From: Eucommia ulmoides
Taxonomy: Eukaryota > Streptophyta > Magnoliopsida > Garryales > Eucommiaceae
NCBI GenBank assembly: GCA_016647705.1
Contig: CM028334.1
Span: 186,001 to 250,000 of the forward strand
Reading direction: 5' to 3'
Length of the DNA stretch: 64,000 nucleotides
Part shown: positions 20,900 through 33,354 of the stretch, piece by piece
How the letters are laid out: each line of letters opens with the position of its first letter
How positions within the stretch are numbered: position 1 is the stretch's first letter
The notes under the pieces: generated by a model
The model's database searches: none
Told to the model about the DNA's origin: nothing
What the model saw: only the letters and a program-made list of their open reading frames with translations
Position numbers and translations under genes: made by a program

Positions 20900-23800
20900 T
20901 CAGGGATACCCATTATTGGTCTTCTGCAATTTCTTCTTAAAATTTGAAATGCTGCATTGCGGACAAATGTACTCTAGCCCATCAGTTTTTGCATAGTCCT
21001 GCAAGTTTCAAGGCAAAACTTACAAATCAAAAACGTTACAAATCAGCCAGAAAAAGGTTGAGAAGGATAGCTCAATCACCAAACAAGAAGTTTAAAGGAC
21101 CTGTACCTTAAATGCACCAAGACCCTGCCGTCTGTCACAGCCAAAATGCGCCCACTCGCCGCATATGCCACAATTTACCCAATCCCCAGCAGCACTACTG
21201 TCGAAATGTAAAACCATCCAATGTTAACAAAAAGTGATAATGAATAGACAGGCAAGCACACCCGCAGAGTCGCAATAAATATAAGGACTAATTTATTTCA
21301 TGACAAACGAACTGTCCAACATAAGATCCATATCCTCTGCCCTTGACTAATCTACCAGTTACAGTCCAGCCCTAACACGATGCATGAGATGAATAGCATC
21401 CTATGGCAACTGATATCTCTAAATTTGTGTTCTTTTACTGATCTATATCCCCACAGCCAAACCACTTTGTTCATTTCTCATAAATATGTGTCCATAACTC
21501 CATGTTAGATTAATTTAGGGAGAGAAAGAAACGAACCTGTGACACAACAAGCAGCACTCTCCACCAACATCATCATGAGCCAATTCATATTCCAGCAGGT
21601 AAGTCTCGTAATGTCTTTTAAGAGTATTTCCAACACCCTGATCATCAGAATCATATGAGATCATATATGCTTTTTTCCATTGTGAAACAAAAGATAATGC
21701 ATATCAAACACATACCAAAGGTATCTGTATGACCAGGTGATATATATTAATAAGCAAATCTGCCGACAACATTGCCTAGTTTTTGAAATTTTAATTTACC
21801 TCCCTAATTGGAATGAAGATAATATTATTGATATTTACTACAAATCAAAAATTAAGTACATGTTGTCATCAACATAAAATCAAGATCAAGATCATAGATT
21901 CTAAACTTAAGGTTGCAAAATCATTTTTTTTACTTCTTTTTGCTAGGTAAGCAAGAGAAGAAATTTCAACTTTTGCTAGGAAAGAACAATTAAAATTTTT
22001 ATTCAAGTATTTTCCGACATGGTTAAGGACAGAGAAATATAATAAAGCAATAAAAAGTAGTCAACTTAAACTAGCCATACTTCCAAATTATAAACCCAGA
22101 GAGAATCAAATGTACCATGCATGGAGAACCAAAATTGAGATATTTGGCTTTCGGATAGGTATACAAAAACAGAGTGATGGACAAGTCCAAGAGTAACATC
22201 ATTAGATGTGTGTGTGCTTCTTAAATTTAAATTGCAAAAGAAAAGAAAAAAATAAAAAAAAATAAAAAATATATATATATATATATATGACCCAAAAGAA
22301 GGCAAAGAAAAAGCTTAAAGGGCATACGGTCATTCTATTAGTCACTGTGTGATTGCGCATCTTTGAGAAAACTTGCCCTTTCCAGTTGATGCCGTTGCCG
22401 ACATGAAATCCACCCCTTGAAACCACCTAATAAAGAACCAAATACTTGTGTCGGTTAGCAGTTAACTTTTGAGACTGAAAAACAAAATGATACAAAAAAA
22501 GAACATAGTTTCTCGTACATGGCTCCTATAGGCAAGCTCAGTTACTAAGTGACAAGACACAAAAGCTTACTTCTCTATATAAGTTGAAAAGGTCAAGACG
22601 CTTTGCATTGAGTATTGCATCTGGGAACTCAGCAAGCCCACCTTGAGGAATGAGACGATTATGACCTCGAAGAATTAGAAACTGCATTACATCCTTTAGA
22701 AACTCTTCCTGTGAGAAACATGGAGGAAACATCAGATGAACTTTTGTGGTGAGTGAAAAATCAAGTGTGAATGTTGACCATCTCGACAAATTGGACAGAG
22801 AGTTCACAAGGAAAAACATCACAAAGGCAATAACTTAAGTTGGAAAATATGGAGACAGTCCAATCCATTGCTACATGATTAGATGCATGTGTACAACAAC
22901 AATGTTCAGTGGAATCTAATACAATCAGTTCACTGACTATGTGGCAATAAATCAGTTTTGTCAAACAAACCATTTTAGGTCATTGGAGACCTTGAAAAAA
23001 CAGAAATGTGCAAAGGTAAATAGTATCCCCTGGCCCTTTTTCTGCTTACACTTAGGTGAAGGTAAAAAAAGAAGGAAGAGCTTTTCAATACATAAGTAAG
23101 GAGAAAAATAAGAGCCTGCTGACTTTAGACTATCTAACAAATTTACCTCAGAGCAAACATGTATTGGACTTCTGTCACAACCGTGTTTCTTCAGAGGCAG
23201 GGGGTTCAAGGAAATAATTTGCTTAGTCTGATACGAGCTTGAAAGGGATTTACGATGGATAACAGGATTGGCTAAAGCGTTGATATGCTTGGTGGAAGGA
23301 ACAACTGATAAGTTGGCCTTTACTTGGCTTCCATCATGTCCATCCACCTCAGAAGCTCCAGAAAAAGGCAGCATTTTCTGGTGACGGATGTGAGGAATTG
23401 GCCTCATTGCAGCAACTTTCGTTTTCTGTGTAGGAGGTAAAGAGTAATTGGTAGCCCCATTCGTGAAAAGAGTATAATTGTCCTCGCGTTCTTTCTTAAC
23501 AATATCTTGACTTCCAGAAACCATGTCATATTTAGAGCTAGGGCTTCTTTCATGGCACATTTCAGATCTTTTTCTACATGGAGCAGGAGGCCTCAACCAG
23601 GTGGGCAGAGAAGTAACAGTCAGGTGATTTAAACGATTATCTTTTTCCTGCCTCGTACAGAAGAAAAGTAGTCGGTCCGCATCATCTCTCTCAAACGAAG
23701 CAACAGGTAGCCCCTGAATACTGGCAATGCCAAGGGCGACCAGACTGCGATAGGAAGCATCTGGTGCAAGCTGCCTCAAAACCTGATAATGCGCACAGCA

Positions 23801-26800
23801 AAAAAATTATTCAAAAGGCCAATATTACCTGGTAAAAGTAAAAAATAAAATCCAGATAATATATCACCCTCAAAAAAGTTATTCTCCATTATATTAACAT
23901 TAGAACTACGAAATTTAAACGTTGGTGACTGAACCTAGTAAACCACTGAATTTCAATAATACGTTGAGGGCCAATACAAGCATAAAGCCTAATACAACCA
24001 CCAAAAACACAGTCCATATCTTAGCCATTCAGGGCACACTACGGGGAATCCAAACTTCGCAGCTCCAAACAGATGAAAGAAGTACACTTAGGGCTGGAGA
24101 ATTTCAAGAAGTAGAAAGGAAAAGTTTAAATAAATAAATTAAAAAAAGAAGAAGATAAACATGTGGTTCGGTTTCTCTACCACAAAAAAAACTTAAAAGA
24201 AGAGTACAATACCTACATTCAACGATCGTAGTTACATGTATGTGAAAGTATTTGGACTTGCAATTGATGAAAAATAAATGAACAAGCCAAAGAGGTTTAA
24301 ACCCTCATGCCAGATAACAAGTACTGCCTCTAAATTGCAATAACGAATAAGCATGCCGGCTGCGGTATTTGATGTTCAAGCTCCTTGTCAAAGTCATTAG
24401 AAAGGAACAACTTCCTCACACTTGATCTAATTAATTATATGCCTGAAAGCACCAGAGCTGCAAGCATTCCATACACTGACCAGTAATCATCCAGTAGACA
24501 TAAAGAGCAAGGAGATACTTAATTGCAAGAGAGAGAGAGAACATGCAATAGATAAAAAGTTATAACTTGAGTGAAATAAAGCAGCAATCAAAATTCACCC
24601 CCAGTGGGGAGGAGGGAAGGGAGAAGAAAAGAAAATGACATCTAGACCAGACTGAGGGAAAGATAAGATGTGAACAAAGTATAAGAAAAGAACCTGTAAA
24701 GCCCATGAAGGAACCTTCATGCAAACTTCAAAAACTGCTGCCCCACTAGCTATTGAAGCAGATCTCCGAGGTTCAGACAGATGCACTTGGTTTTCCTCAC
24801 AATTTGGCTGAGCATGAACAAGCTGGCTCTTTTCAATAACTTCACCTTTTATATGATTCTCCAAGAGCTGCAAGTGAACAGTCCACCAAACTTCAGGTTC
24901 CAAGTACCCCCACATCTAACCTTACATCTCTAAAGATTTAAAAAAATTACATATGAAAATATAAGTAGAATTACCTGATCATCAAAACATGCCTGTGCAC
25001 TACCCGAAACTAGAAGTGAAATATGGGCAGAACTACTTGTTGATAAATCACACCGCATTGTAACAACACCACGAGAAAATGCCCCTGCCTGAAGAGGTGG
25101 AGGGAGGGCACTGCACCAGAAAAATAATGACATTAATCAACTGATGAAGATTATATGCCAAGGCAAAAGGTATTATGGGTAGAGGATGTAAGGTCCGCGA
25201 GGACAAAAGAAAAACAAAGCTGAATACATCCCCCTACTCCGGTGGGTGGGAGGATGAAGACAAATTTAAATATTGGACAAAGTACAATCACTAAACTACT
25301 GAAAAAATAAAATAAAAATTGTCATGTATTTTTTAATAAATATGAAAAGGTCAAGCATGTAATATAATTCCAAGCTGAAACATACCTAACCCTGTTATGA
25401 AGTTTACTCCCTCGCATCTGAAACAGCAGCATAAGAAAAGGGGTCAAGTCCACAAGGTGGGAAAAAGGGCAACAACAAAATCTGTGCTCCTGTTTCCTAT
25501 ATGCTGACACTAGGTTATAGGCATGCGGATATAAGTTAATAAGTTACCCCCACAACGTTTTCCAAGCTCCCCCATACACATCAATGCAGAAGACTAGGAA
25601 TCAAATAATTAACTAATATAAGAGAACAACTTTAATGAATGGAACCACCCCCTACCAGTTGGGTTGGGGGTAATGAGTAAAAAATATGAAAAAAGGAAAC
25701 ATCAGTTGGTTCTCTCCTGTAAGAGAGATTGATTCCTCAACATATGTCCTTGGGTTCATCATTTACATTCTACATTATATTCATCAAATCTGATCAAACA
25801 AGAGGCGGCAACCAGGTGGCTAGCCACTCCTTCTCCAAAAACTTTGTTTAAGAGGGAAATAATTAAAAGTAATAACTAATTGAAGCTGCAAAGATACCTA
25901 ACTAATTAATGTTACTTACTTCAATACTAAGTAGAGAATTGAGGCCATCCTCCAAAGAACCTAATAGGCATGCGTCCTGAAAAGTTATTGGTCAGTAAGC
26001 CCACTGCGAAGGAAAGAGAATAGGACTCGTGTCTTTAAAGAGGTTGCAGCAAATATAAACTCACGAAATGGAAGTGCAGGCTTACCCATGTGCTTGGCAC
26101 TCCACAAACTAGAAACCTCACATTTACATCCTCATCATAAATTTTCACAGCAGGAAGATCACCGGAAGGGCTTTCTTCGTCTTCTCCTGCACCCGTCTCA
26201 GGCGGAGGAACGTTGATCATTGGAGGGTCCCCAAGGAGACACGGACCCAATTCGGCACTACCTTTTTGACTGTCATCAGGAAGGACAAGGTTGTTTCGAA
26301 CACAATAAAGCCTAAACGACGCATGCGCAAGTTGGAAAGCATCCCAAGTATGACAAGATGAACTGCAGCCACAGCAGGAAACAACATCAGACAGAAAACC
26401 TTTTGACCTTGATGACGCACATACAGATGCACAAACGCAGCGGGGGAAAGAAGAAGGAGGAGGAGGAGGAGGAGGAGACAAGACAGAGACAGAGCTGGAG
26501 AAGGAGAAGGAAATAAACAACTCGGTTCATCCATCATGGTCATTAATAAAAGTAATTTTATTCCTCAATTACAATAATATTACATGAATACCAACATCTC
26601 CAGCCCAAAACCAAAACTGAGCACCCATTATTAGTAAAAATTTAATCAACCCTGGAAGGCATACTCCTCTTCTCTTCAAAACCCAATGGCCACAAGCACA
26701 TGTAGACAGAGACATGTATCGTCTGTTTATCTCCATATATGGACAACGGAGCCTTTGCATTGCATACGTGATCGATCAAGGAACAAACTTTGAGGAAAAA

Positions 26801-28550
26801 GTAAGAAGGCATGGATCAACAAATTCAGCAATGGGGTAACAGAACCAGTCCAATTATCCATGTTGATATGTATTCAATGATATGGCAATATAGTTAAAAG
26901 AACAAAAGAGTAATGGTAATATACCTTTGTACCACTGAAAATAAAGAATGACGAAAATGGCAGGCAGCATAGCGAGAAAATGAATTCTGCCAGTAAATCA
27001 CATAAGGAATTCCCTGCAAAAATGAAAATATAAGACGTGAACAGAACTTCCGGAAGGAAAAATCCATTCATATTAATATCCACAAGCTTTTGTTTCTCAG
27101 GTAGCAATCCTCATGTGAACTGCTTCACATGATTATACCACTCACCCCTTACCTTAGAGTGAAGTGCCTCTGCTAACTTCTCTCCATTAGGGAACTCCAA
27201 ATAAACCTTCATAAGCATTTAACATAGCATCAAATCAGGGGCCAATAACAATTACCACCAACACAAATGATGGATGATTGCCAAATAGCTTAGAAAAGAG
27301 AAGACTAAAAAATGTATCCATGATACATTAATAATGTAACACATGAAAGAAGCAATATGCAGGCATTAACAAGGTTATCCCATGAACACCTTAAATTTCA
27401 TACACATCTATTGACTTCTAGACTCTAGCTCAGTCATTTTTAACATTTTGGATCATGAAAATGATTTATTCATCATTGCTTATAGAAATCTAGAGTATCC
27501 TGGTCGACTTCATTACTACTAATTATCAACAAAACCATTGCTTATAGAAATCTAGAGTATCCTGGTCAACTTCATTACTACTAATTATCAACAAAACCTA
27601 CCTCATATTTTATTTTTGTCATATATGTAACAGTTGACCTTAGTCCATTCAATAATTATTTAATTTTGATTAGTGGTGATGACGAAGAAGATAACATTAA
27701 TTGTACTTTACCGACTAGTCTATGTTAAAAAATACATATATAACGAAGATAATTTATGCGTGTACATAGTGTGTGACATGACAACAATTACAATCCGACA
27801 ATAACAATTATATGCCACGTTTGTCTAAAAATTAGATTGCCTGCACAAAACTCGCACAAAAGAGGGAGAAAGAAGTACAACTACCAATATTAAATTTACA
27901 TAAACTGAATAGTGAGAATGAAATGCAATATAACAAGTGATAGACATTCATCATATGCAGCTGCGTGCATTGAGGTAAGGATAACTCAAGTCCCAAGTCT
28001 ACCATCCAACAAGCTCCCACACTACTAAAAAATCTAGGGAGAAGCAAAGTCATCTAACTCTAAGAAACATAAAGAGGATAAAGTGACATACGGTGGTTGG
28101 CAATGTGGTTGTGAACAGGCCGGATATGGTTTCTTCGGCAAACAACTCAAGACCTCGCCATACCAAAGAACCAACTTCATCATTTGGAAGTTGTTCTCCT
28201 TGCAAATACACAAAATTTGGCTGAACTGAATCAAGAACTTTACGAAACTCATCGAGACTTGGATCAATTAGAGTATGCACCTGCATTAGTAAAATTGATG
28301 TAATAGGAAGACACTATTTCAAGATGTGTCAAATTTAGCAAAAAATATTCCAGAACACAGAGGAATCATTATTACGTGAAACAGACTGAGAATCGATTTG
28401 CACCTCTAGGCGTCCAGAGGAAACAATTTCTGGAAAGGGGTACCTCTGCCTATCATCTTGTACGTCTAGCTTCTTAGCATCTTCAGTTCTCCCACATAAG
28501 ACTGCGAGGAGGCCACAAGTGTGTTTTGGGGCCCCTTGAATATGAAACAT
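20900..28550 (-). CDS. ARID4: AT-rich interactive domain protein, ARID4-like (15 coding exons)
   Basis: Exons in transcript order: 28404-28550, 28092-28280, 27153-27206, 26925-27013, 26086-26362, 25920-25976, 25386-25417, 24975-25110, 24694-24867, 23147-23782, 22571-22708, 22328-22426, 21537-21637, 21107-21197, 20900-20998. All have GT-AG borders and phases that sum to 772 residues. The N-terminal two-thirds is a conserved plant region (RYPFPEIVSSGRLE, VYLEFPNGEKLAEALHSK, DAFQLAHASFRLYCVRNN). An ARID/BRIGHT domain (~598-700; RGGFHVGNGINWKGQVFSK) and a PHD-like zinc finger (~705-760; CCLLCH, CGICGEWAHFGCD, CPQC) follow. It matches Arabidopsis At3g43240 (ARID4). I recall ARID2/3/4 as subunits of PEAT chromatin complexes (PWWP-EPCR-ARID-TRB), which act in histone acetylation/deubiquitination and silencing. 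It would be nuclear and DNA-binding. The start codon is the ATG before FHIQG, inside a transcript whose leader probably begins near 29.5 kb. Confidence 0.92.
27475..27598. repeat. 62-bp tandem duplication in an ARID4-like intron
   Basis: Two adjacent 62-bp units (27475-27536 and 27537-27598) differ at one visible base (GTCGAC versus GTCAAC). They lie in the second coding intron of the ARID4-like gene and look recent. Confidence 0.95.
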
Positions 28551-29964
28551 CACTCTTAAGTGCAGGACCAGCTTGTAACAATCTGAGGCCTAAAGTGACA
28601 ATCAAAATGAGGCGCTTTCTTTTTTAAAAGATACTATAATTTTTAATGTAACATATATAATTTCCTGTTCTGCAATGCAAAAATGTTAAACTAATAGTAA
28701 TACTAAGACATAAAATCCAAATCTCTCCATGAAGCACCATAGTTTTTGTAAGTGTCATCTGCAAAAATTTGAGAAGTAAAAACTGGGGGGGAGGGGGTGT
28801 AATCATATACATCCTCCTTTTTCAAGATTCAATGTATATGTTATATTTTTCTTTAATAATATGAAACTTTGATCCCAAAATGTTTCAATATAAAAATTCT
28901 TTTAACAATATTTCGTTTACAATTTCCGAGGGTCTTGTTAAGACTCTACTGTAAAAGGTTTCATTAGCGTTTTTCTTTAAAATTAATAATGTCACTCATC
29001 TGATTCATATCTTTCTAGTGAAATTGTCTATCTTATAGCACATTCGGGGGACATGCATCCACTACCATCATGCAATTTGCTTCAACTGCTAAATTGTTTA
29101 ATGTTTATACTCATCGAATGTTTCTAAATCCAACCCAGTAGGCAAAGGAGGACGCATTGTGCATCCTTTCAAACGAGGGATGCAACACATGGAGGAGGAG
29201 GGGGGGATGCAGTTGCGTTGGGTTGCCACCCTGCTATTTCCCAGTGCTACGAACAGTGAAATCCTAGATTTCAGAACATAAATTACTACTATAGAGCATA
29301 ATTGAATGGTTAGGTTTAATCATACCTCAAGCTTGATTGAAATTCACCAAACAATAGCAAAATAATCTTTCAGAAAGCGCTGAAATTCCTGTAGAATAGA
29401 GCAGCAATTGAATCCTAATCCCTCAGGCAGCAGCTTGAATCCTAAAAGAGGCTGGGTCTTTTCAATCTCTATTGGTCGCCCGCAAAATCTCAATCTACAT
29501 CAGGGGATACTCTCGATCTCTCACGCATTCTCTGTATAAGAATCGTCTTTCATCACTTCTCCATGTGTGAAGTTATAACGGGCCAAGGAATCATAAATGG
29601 GCTTGGGCTAAGACATTGGTAAATCGGCTTGTCTCATACATATCATTTCTAATTGTTAAGGATAAATATTTGATTTAGAGCATGGAAAAATAAGAGTATG
29701 ACATTTGAAAAAAAAAAATCTTAATTTCGTTTGGTTAGAAAGATGTAAGGAAATGAGAATGTGATTTTATATTTGGTTTTAAAATGAAAATAATTCATTT
29801 ATGTAATTTACTATTTTTTTTTTCATATATTACAAAATAAATTAAAGATTCTACTATCAAGAGTATAACTATAATTTTAATTTCTTAAAAAGTTCTCCAT
29901 TTTTTTCTTTCATTAAAATTGACGTGAAAAAAAAAATGTTTAGAAAATTATGCAATTTTTTTTC
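28551..29964. other. 5' leader and promoter of the ARID4-like gene
   Basis: It probably includes at least one leader intron: sequence near 29325 reads as a splice site on the minus strand. The transcription start is likely near 29.5 kb. Upstream is AT-rich DNA with no gene. Confidence 0.4.
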
Positions 29965-30695
29965 TGTTGGTGTCGGAAAATGGATTGCATCGACTGTATG
30001 GTCCAGTCAGAATTCGCGTGATAAACTGTCGGTGATATGGCGGTGGTCTTGGTGGAAGAAATCTTATGCGTTCTTTTATCCCTAAATATGCAATCTGACC
30101 GAGCTGACCTAGGCGATGTCCGCCCTGAGCTCCAAATGTGTATCTACACAAGAACCCACTGGGTTATGCTCGACGAATCCCTTCCGGCGTGAGAGTAAGA
30201 GCTCGGGGGGAGAAATTTAAGAATACTTTGAATATTCTAAAAGCGATTACCTTCGTAACACTGTTCACCTTTCCTTTTATAGGAGAAAGTCTTATTAATG
30301 TTTTGAAGATTCGGGACCTTAAGCTCAGTTATCAATCTTAACACGGCGCGTAGTGGAGAAAAATGGCGCGTAAAGGGATTAGAGCTATGGGCCTGGGCAT
30401 TTTATCGTTGATGGAGAAGTCCATGGGCTGCGCTGTCAAAACAACGGATGAACCGATCTGAACACGAGTACGAATGCTGAGGTGGGTATACCGACCAGGG
30501 CTCCATCAGTTGGTTCTCCTTGATTGTAGAGAGCTTTCAGACGGTAATTGTCAAGTCTTGAGAAACGACCGACCTGAATATACCGAGCGAAACAGGAACC
30601 CTGCCATTCATTCTGTTGATGACATGTCATACGTTTGGTCCACGTGGCAGACTTAGGTGGAGTGACTTGGGATTGGTTGATTTTTACTCACGTCA
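29965..30695 (+). mobile_element. Solo-LTR-like fossil, family B
   Basis: It is related to the copies at 4561 and 33030. It starts TGTTGGTGTCGGAAAATGG and carries GTATGGTCCAGTCAG, ACAAGAACCCAC, GACGAATCCCTTCCGGCGTGAGAGTAAG and a CTTTTATAGGAGAAAGTC box in the same order as the 33-kb copy. The 3' end is uncertain; a CA at 30695 followed by CTTTC would roughly match the preceding TTTTC. No internal genes are attached. Confidence 0.5.
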
Positions 30696-30981
30696 CTTTC
30701 TATTGTCCTTTTTTTTCCTTTTTACATCCATACCAAACAAATCTTTTTTTTATGGTCCTATTTTCCTCCTGTTCTATATTTCCATCCATTATTTTTTCTC
30801 CTCATACAAACACACCCTAATGACATGTTTGGTTGGATAGAATCGGGGGCGGAATGGAATCGCATTCCGTCTTCGATTCTTATTTCGTTGTTCAGTTCTT
30901 TAATAGAATCACTTTTGTGATTCCATTGGAATGAAATAGGGTGGAAAGGGATTTCATTTGAGATATGGTGGAATGGGATTC

Positions 30982-31781
30982 TGATGAGGGTATTTTTGGG
31001 TTTCTCCGAGTCAGCACTTGGGACCCAGCCACGTGTCCGTCGCTGTAGTGACAGGGACGCATTCCGAAATTCACAAATGCCACACTGGAGCATACGCCGA
31101 CCACGGCTCTTCTCTGGAACCTCATTTGCATCCAAGGAGGAGCGAGGAGCCCTGTTGGGACATGTCGCTCTGAGCTATGCGCCGTGCCCTGGGTAGTCAG
31201 TTTCAAGGACTCAACCGTTCACCTCTACCGATTCCCCTTTTCACCTTGTTTCTTCTCCAAGACTTCACGGATCTCTACTCTCCTCCACCATCTTACCGCT
31301 GCAGGCCTGACAAAGGTCCGCGGGCTTCGCCAAATGGGCCCAAAAGCCCAAGCCCAACGATTATCTCCTAAACGCCTCGGATTATCGGCTAAACATATGG
31401 TTTCGACTACTTAACCGTGTTTACACCCGACTAATCATCTCCAACGCCTATATATATCGAGGGCTATGTAAGTTCGATGGACGCTTTAATGACTTACATT
31501 ACGCGTGAGTTCATTTGTTTGCTTGCTATATTCTGTACCTTTTCTCTCTAAGCACTGATTACCACGCCGGAGGGGCTTCACCGGGACAAACCCTGGTTTG
31601 AGCCTTCTGCAAGTACACTCCCTGAGGAGCAGGACCTTGGACACAGCAGGTCAGTCCTCCCAAGACCCAGCACAGCTCACGCGAGGACTTTTCAATAGAA
31701 GGCCCCACCTCAGTAATAGGACCCACCTGTCATCCGGCTGGACTATACTCGAGGTGTGTATACCAGTTTTATGCACCAACA
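30982..31781 (+). mobile_element. Solo LTR, family A, with intact target duplication
   Basis: Exactly 800 bp, it starts TGATGAGGG and ends CACCAACA. It is flanked on both sides by the pentamer GATTC (30977-30981 and 31782-31786). TG...CA ends plus a perfect 5-bp duplication identify a solo LTR left by recombination between the two LTRs of a former retrotransposon. It holds a promoter-like TATATATA box near 31450. A diverged sister lies at 17979-18744. The superfamily (gypsy or copia) cannot be decided without internal sequence. Confidence 0.85.
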
Positions 31782-31842
31782 GATTCCAACTCAATAAAAT
31801 CAACCTCCTAAATTACATAATAACCCTTGTATTTAAGCCCTC

Positions 31843-32310
31843 GAAAATTGAGAACAAAAATTAAAAATTAAGAATAGAAACAAAAATTAGAGAACAGAAA
31901 ATTAGGAATAGAAACAGAAATTGAGAATAAAAAATTAAGAACAGAAACAGAAAATTAAGAACATAAACTGAAAATTGAGAAAAAAAAATGAAAATTAAGA
32001 ACAAAAACAGAAAATTGATAACAGAAAATTGAGAACATAAACTAAAATTGAAAACAAAAACAAAAATTTAGAGAACATAAATTTGAGAACGGAAACTGAA
32101 AATTGAGAACAAAAACTAAAAGTTAAGAACAAAAATAGAAAATTGAGAACAGAAATAAAAAATTGAGAACATAAACTGAAAATTGAGAACAAAAACAGAA
32201 AATTAGAGAACGATAACTGAAAATTGCGAACAAAAACAGAAATTAGAGAATAGAAACTAAAAATTGAGAACAAAAACAGAAATTAGAGAACAGAAACCTA
32301 AAATTGAATG
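31843..32310. repeat. Degenerate purine-rich tandem array
   Basis: Some two dozen imperfect units of about 18-20 bp with the core AAAATTGAGAACAAAAACAG run for ~470 bp. Variation (GAACAGAAA, GAACATAAACTG) is spread through the array. It lies inside the inverted-repeat element. Confidence 0.85.
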
Positions 32311-32627
32311 AAACAGTTAAATATAATAAAATGAGGGAAGGAATGGAATAGTGAAATATAATAAAATTTTATAATAAGAGCATAATAAGAATTTTATTAT
32401 ATTTCATTCTATTCATTCACTCATTTCATACCAATTAAACAAGATAATGGAATAATAATTTCATAAGGATATAATGTGAATTTTACTATATTTTATTATT
32501 TCATTCTTTCCCTCATTCCATACCAACCAAACAAGAGAATGGAATAGCGATTCCATTGACAATTCCATTTTATTCCTTCTTCTATTCTATTCCACCCCCA
32601 TTCCATTCCGTCCAACCAAACGAGCCT

Positions 32628-33029
32628 TAAGTTTCTTAGTTCCCCCCCCCCATAGTACCCTCCACTTAATTAATCACATGATTTCATTGGTGTTGCTTTG
32701 GGTCTTACATGTCGTGTCTAAGTCATGTTAATCCATTTTCTCTCATATTATCCCTAATAAATTATATTATTAACTTATCTCTAATAACTCCATTCTTAAC
32801 TTCATCAAATTTTCTCTTGCCATTAATTCATCTCAACATTTTTATTTCCATCACACTTACTTTTTGAACAAGCCTTTTGTTTATTGTTCAACATTTGAAA
32901 TCATATAAACCACCAATCTTATTACATTTTTTTTGAATGTTCCTTTCAACTTCAATACTATCCTATAGTCACATATTATTATTCATGTTGTACATTGACA
33001 CCTCTTTTAAAATATAAAAATCATTTTTT
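32628..33029. other. AT-rich gap between mobile elements
   Basis: No gene or clear repeat is seen apart from a C9-10 run near 32643. Confidence 0.35.
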
Positions 33030-33323
33030 TGGTGTTGAAAATTGACAAGCACTAGCAGTATGGTCCGATCAGGTTCCACGTTTGAATTTCTTACTGAGAT
33101 GGGATGCTGAGTTGGAGTTTAATAGTCTTAGAGAACTGGAGAGCTAAAGAACTCCGTAATCAACAACAAAATTCCTTTCCAATTTCGAGCTGAAGTCCAA
33201 CAGGTACCTGTACAAGGACCCACCAAGGCTTGGCTCGTTGAAATCCCTCCGGCATAAGAGTAAGCGCACGAGGGAGAAGGACTGATATACTTCAAATTAG
33301 AGATTGGTTATTGCCTTATGTTT

Positions 33324-33354
<31 letters not shown>

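Larger units (their letters stand above)
30821..32627. mobile_element. Inverted-repeat DNA element (MITE-like), later enlarged
   Basis: The left tip TGACATGTTTGGTTGGATAG and the right tip, read inverted as AGGCTCGTTTGGTTGGACGG, match at TGTTTGGTTGGA/TCGTTTGGTTGGA and continue inward into GGAATGGAAT-rich arms. TAA lies outside both ends (30818-30820 and 32628-32630), compatible with a 3-bp TWA target duplication of the PIF/Harbinger kind. The family assignment is tentative. The element has been enlarged by a solo LTR (30982-31781), by a degenerate simple array (31843-32310), and by partial duplication of its right arm (the CATACCAA..AAACAAGA..ATGGAATA block near 32430 and again near 32518). 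Confidence 0.6.

Noticed and set aside
22066-22305. Open frame rich in Phe, Tyr and Ile
   Set aside because: It derives from an (AT)n tract and A-rich intron sequence of the ARID4-like gene.
26217-26543. Open frame rich in Leu and Ser next to the fifth ARID4-like exon
   Set aside because: It is made by a GGA/TCC microsatellite (about 26455-26476) in an intron; the true exon begins at 26362 in another phase context.
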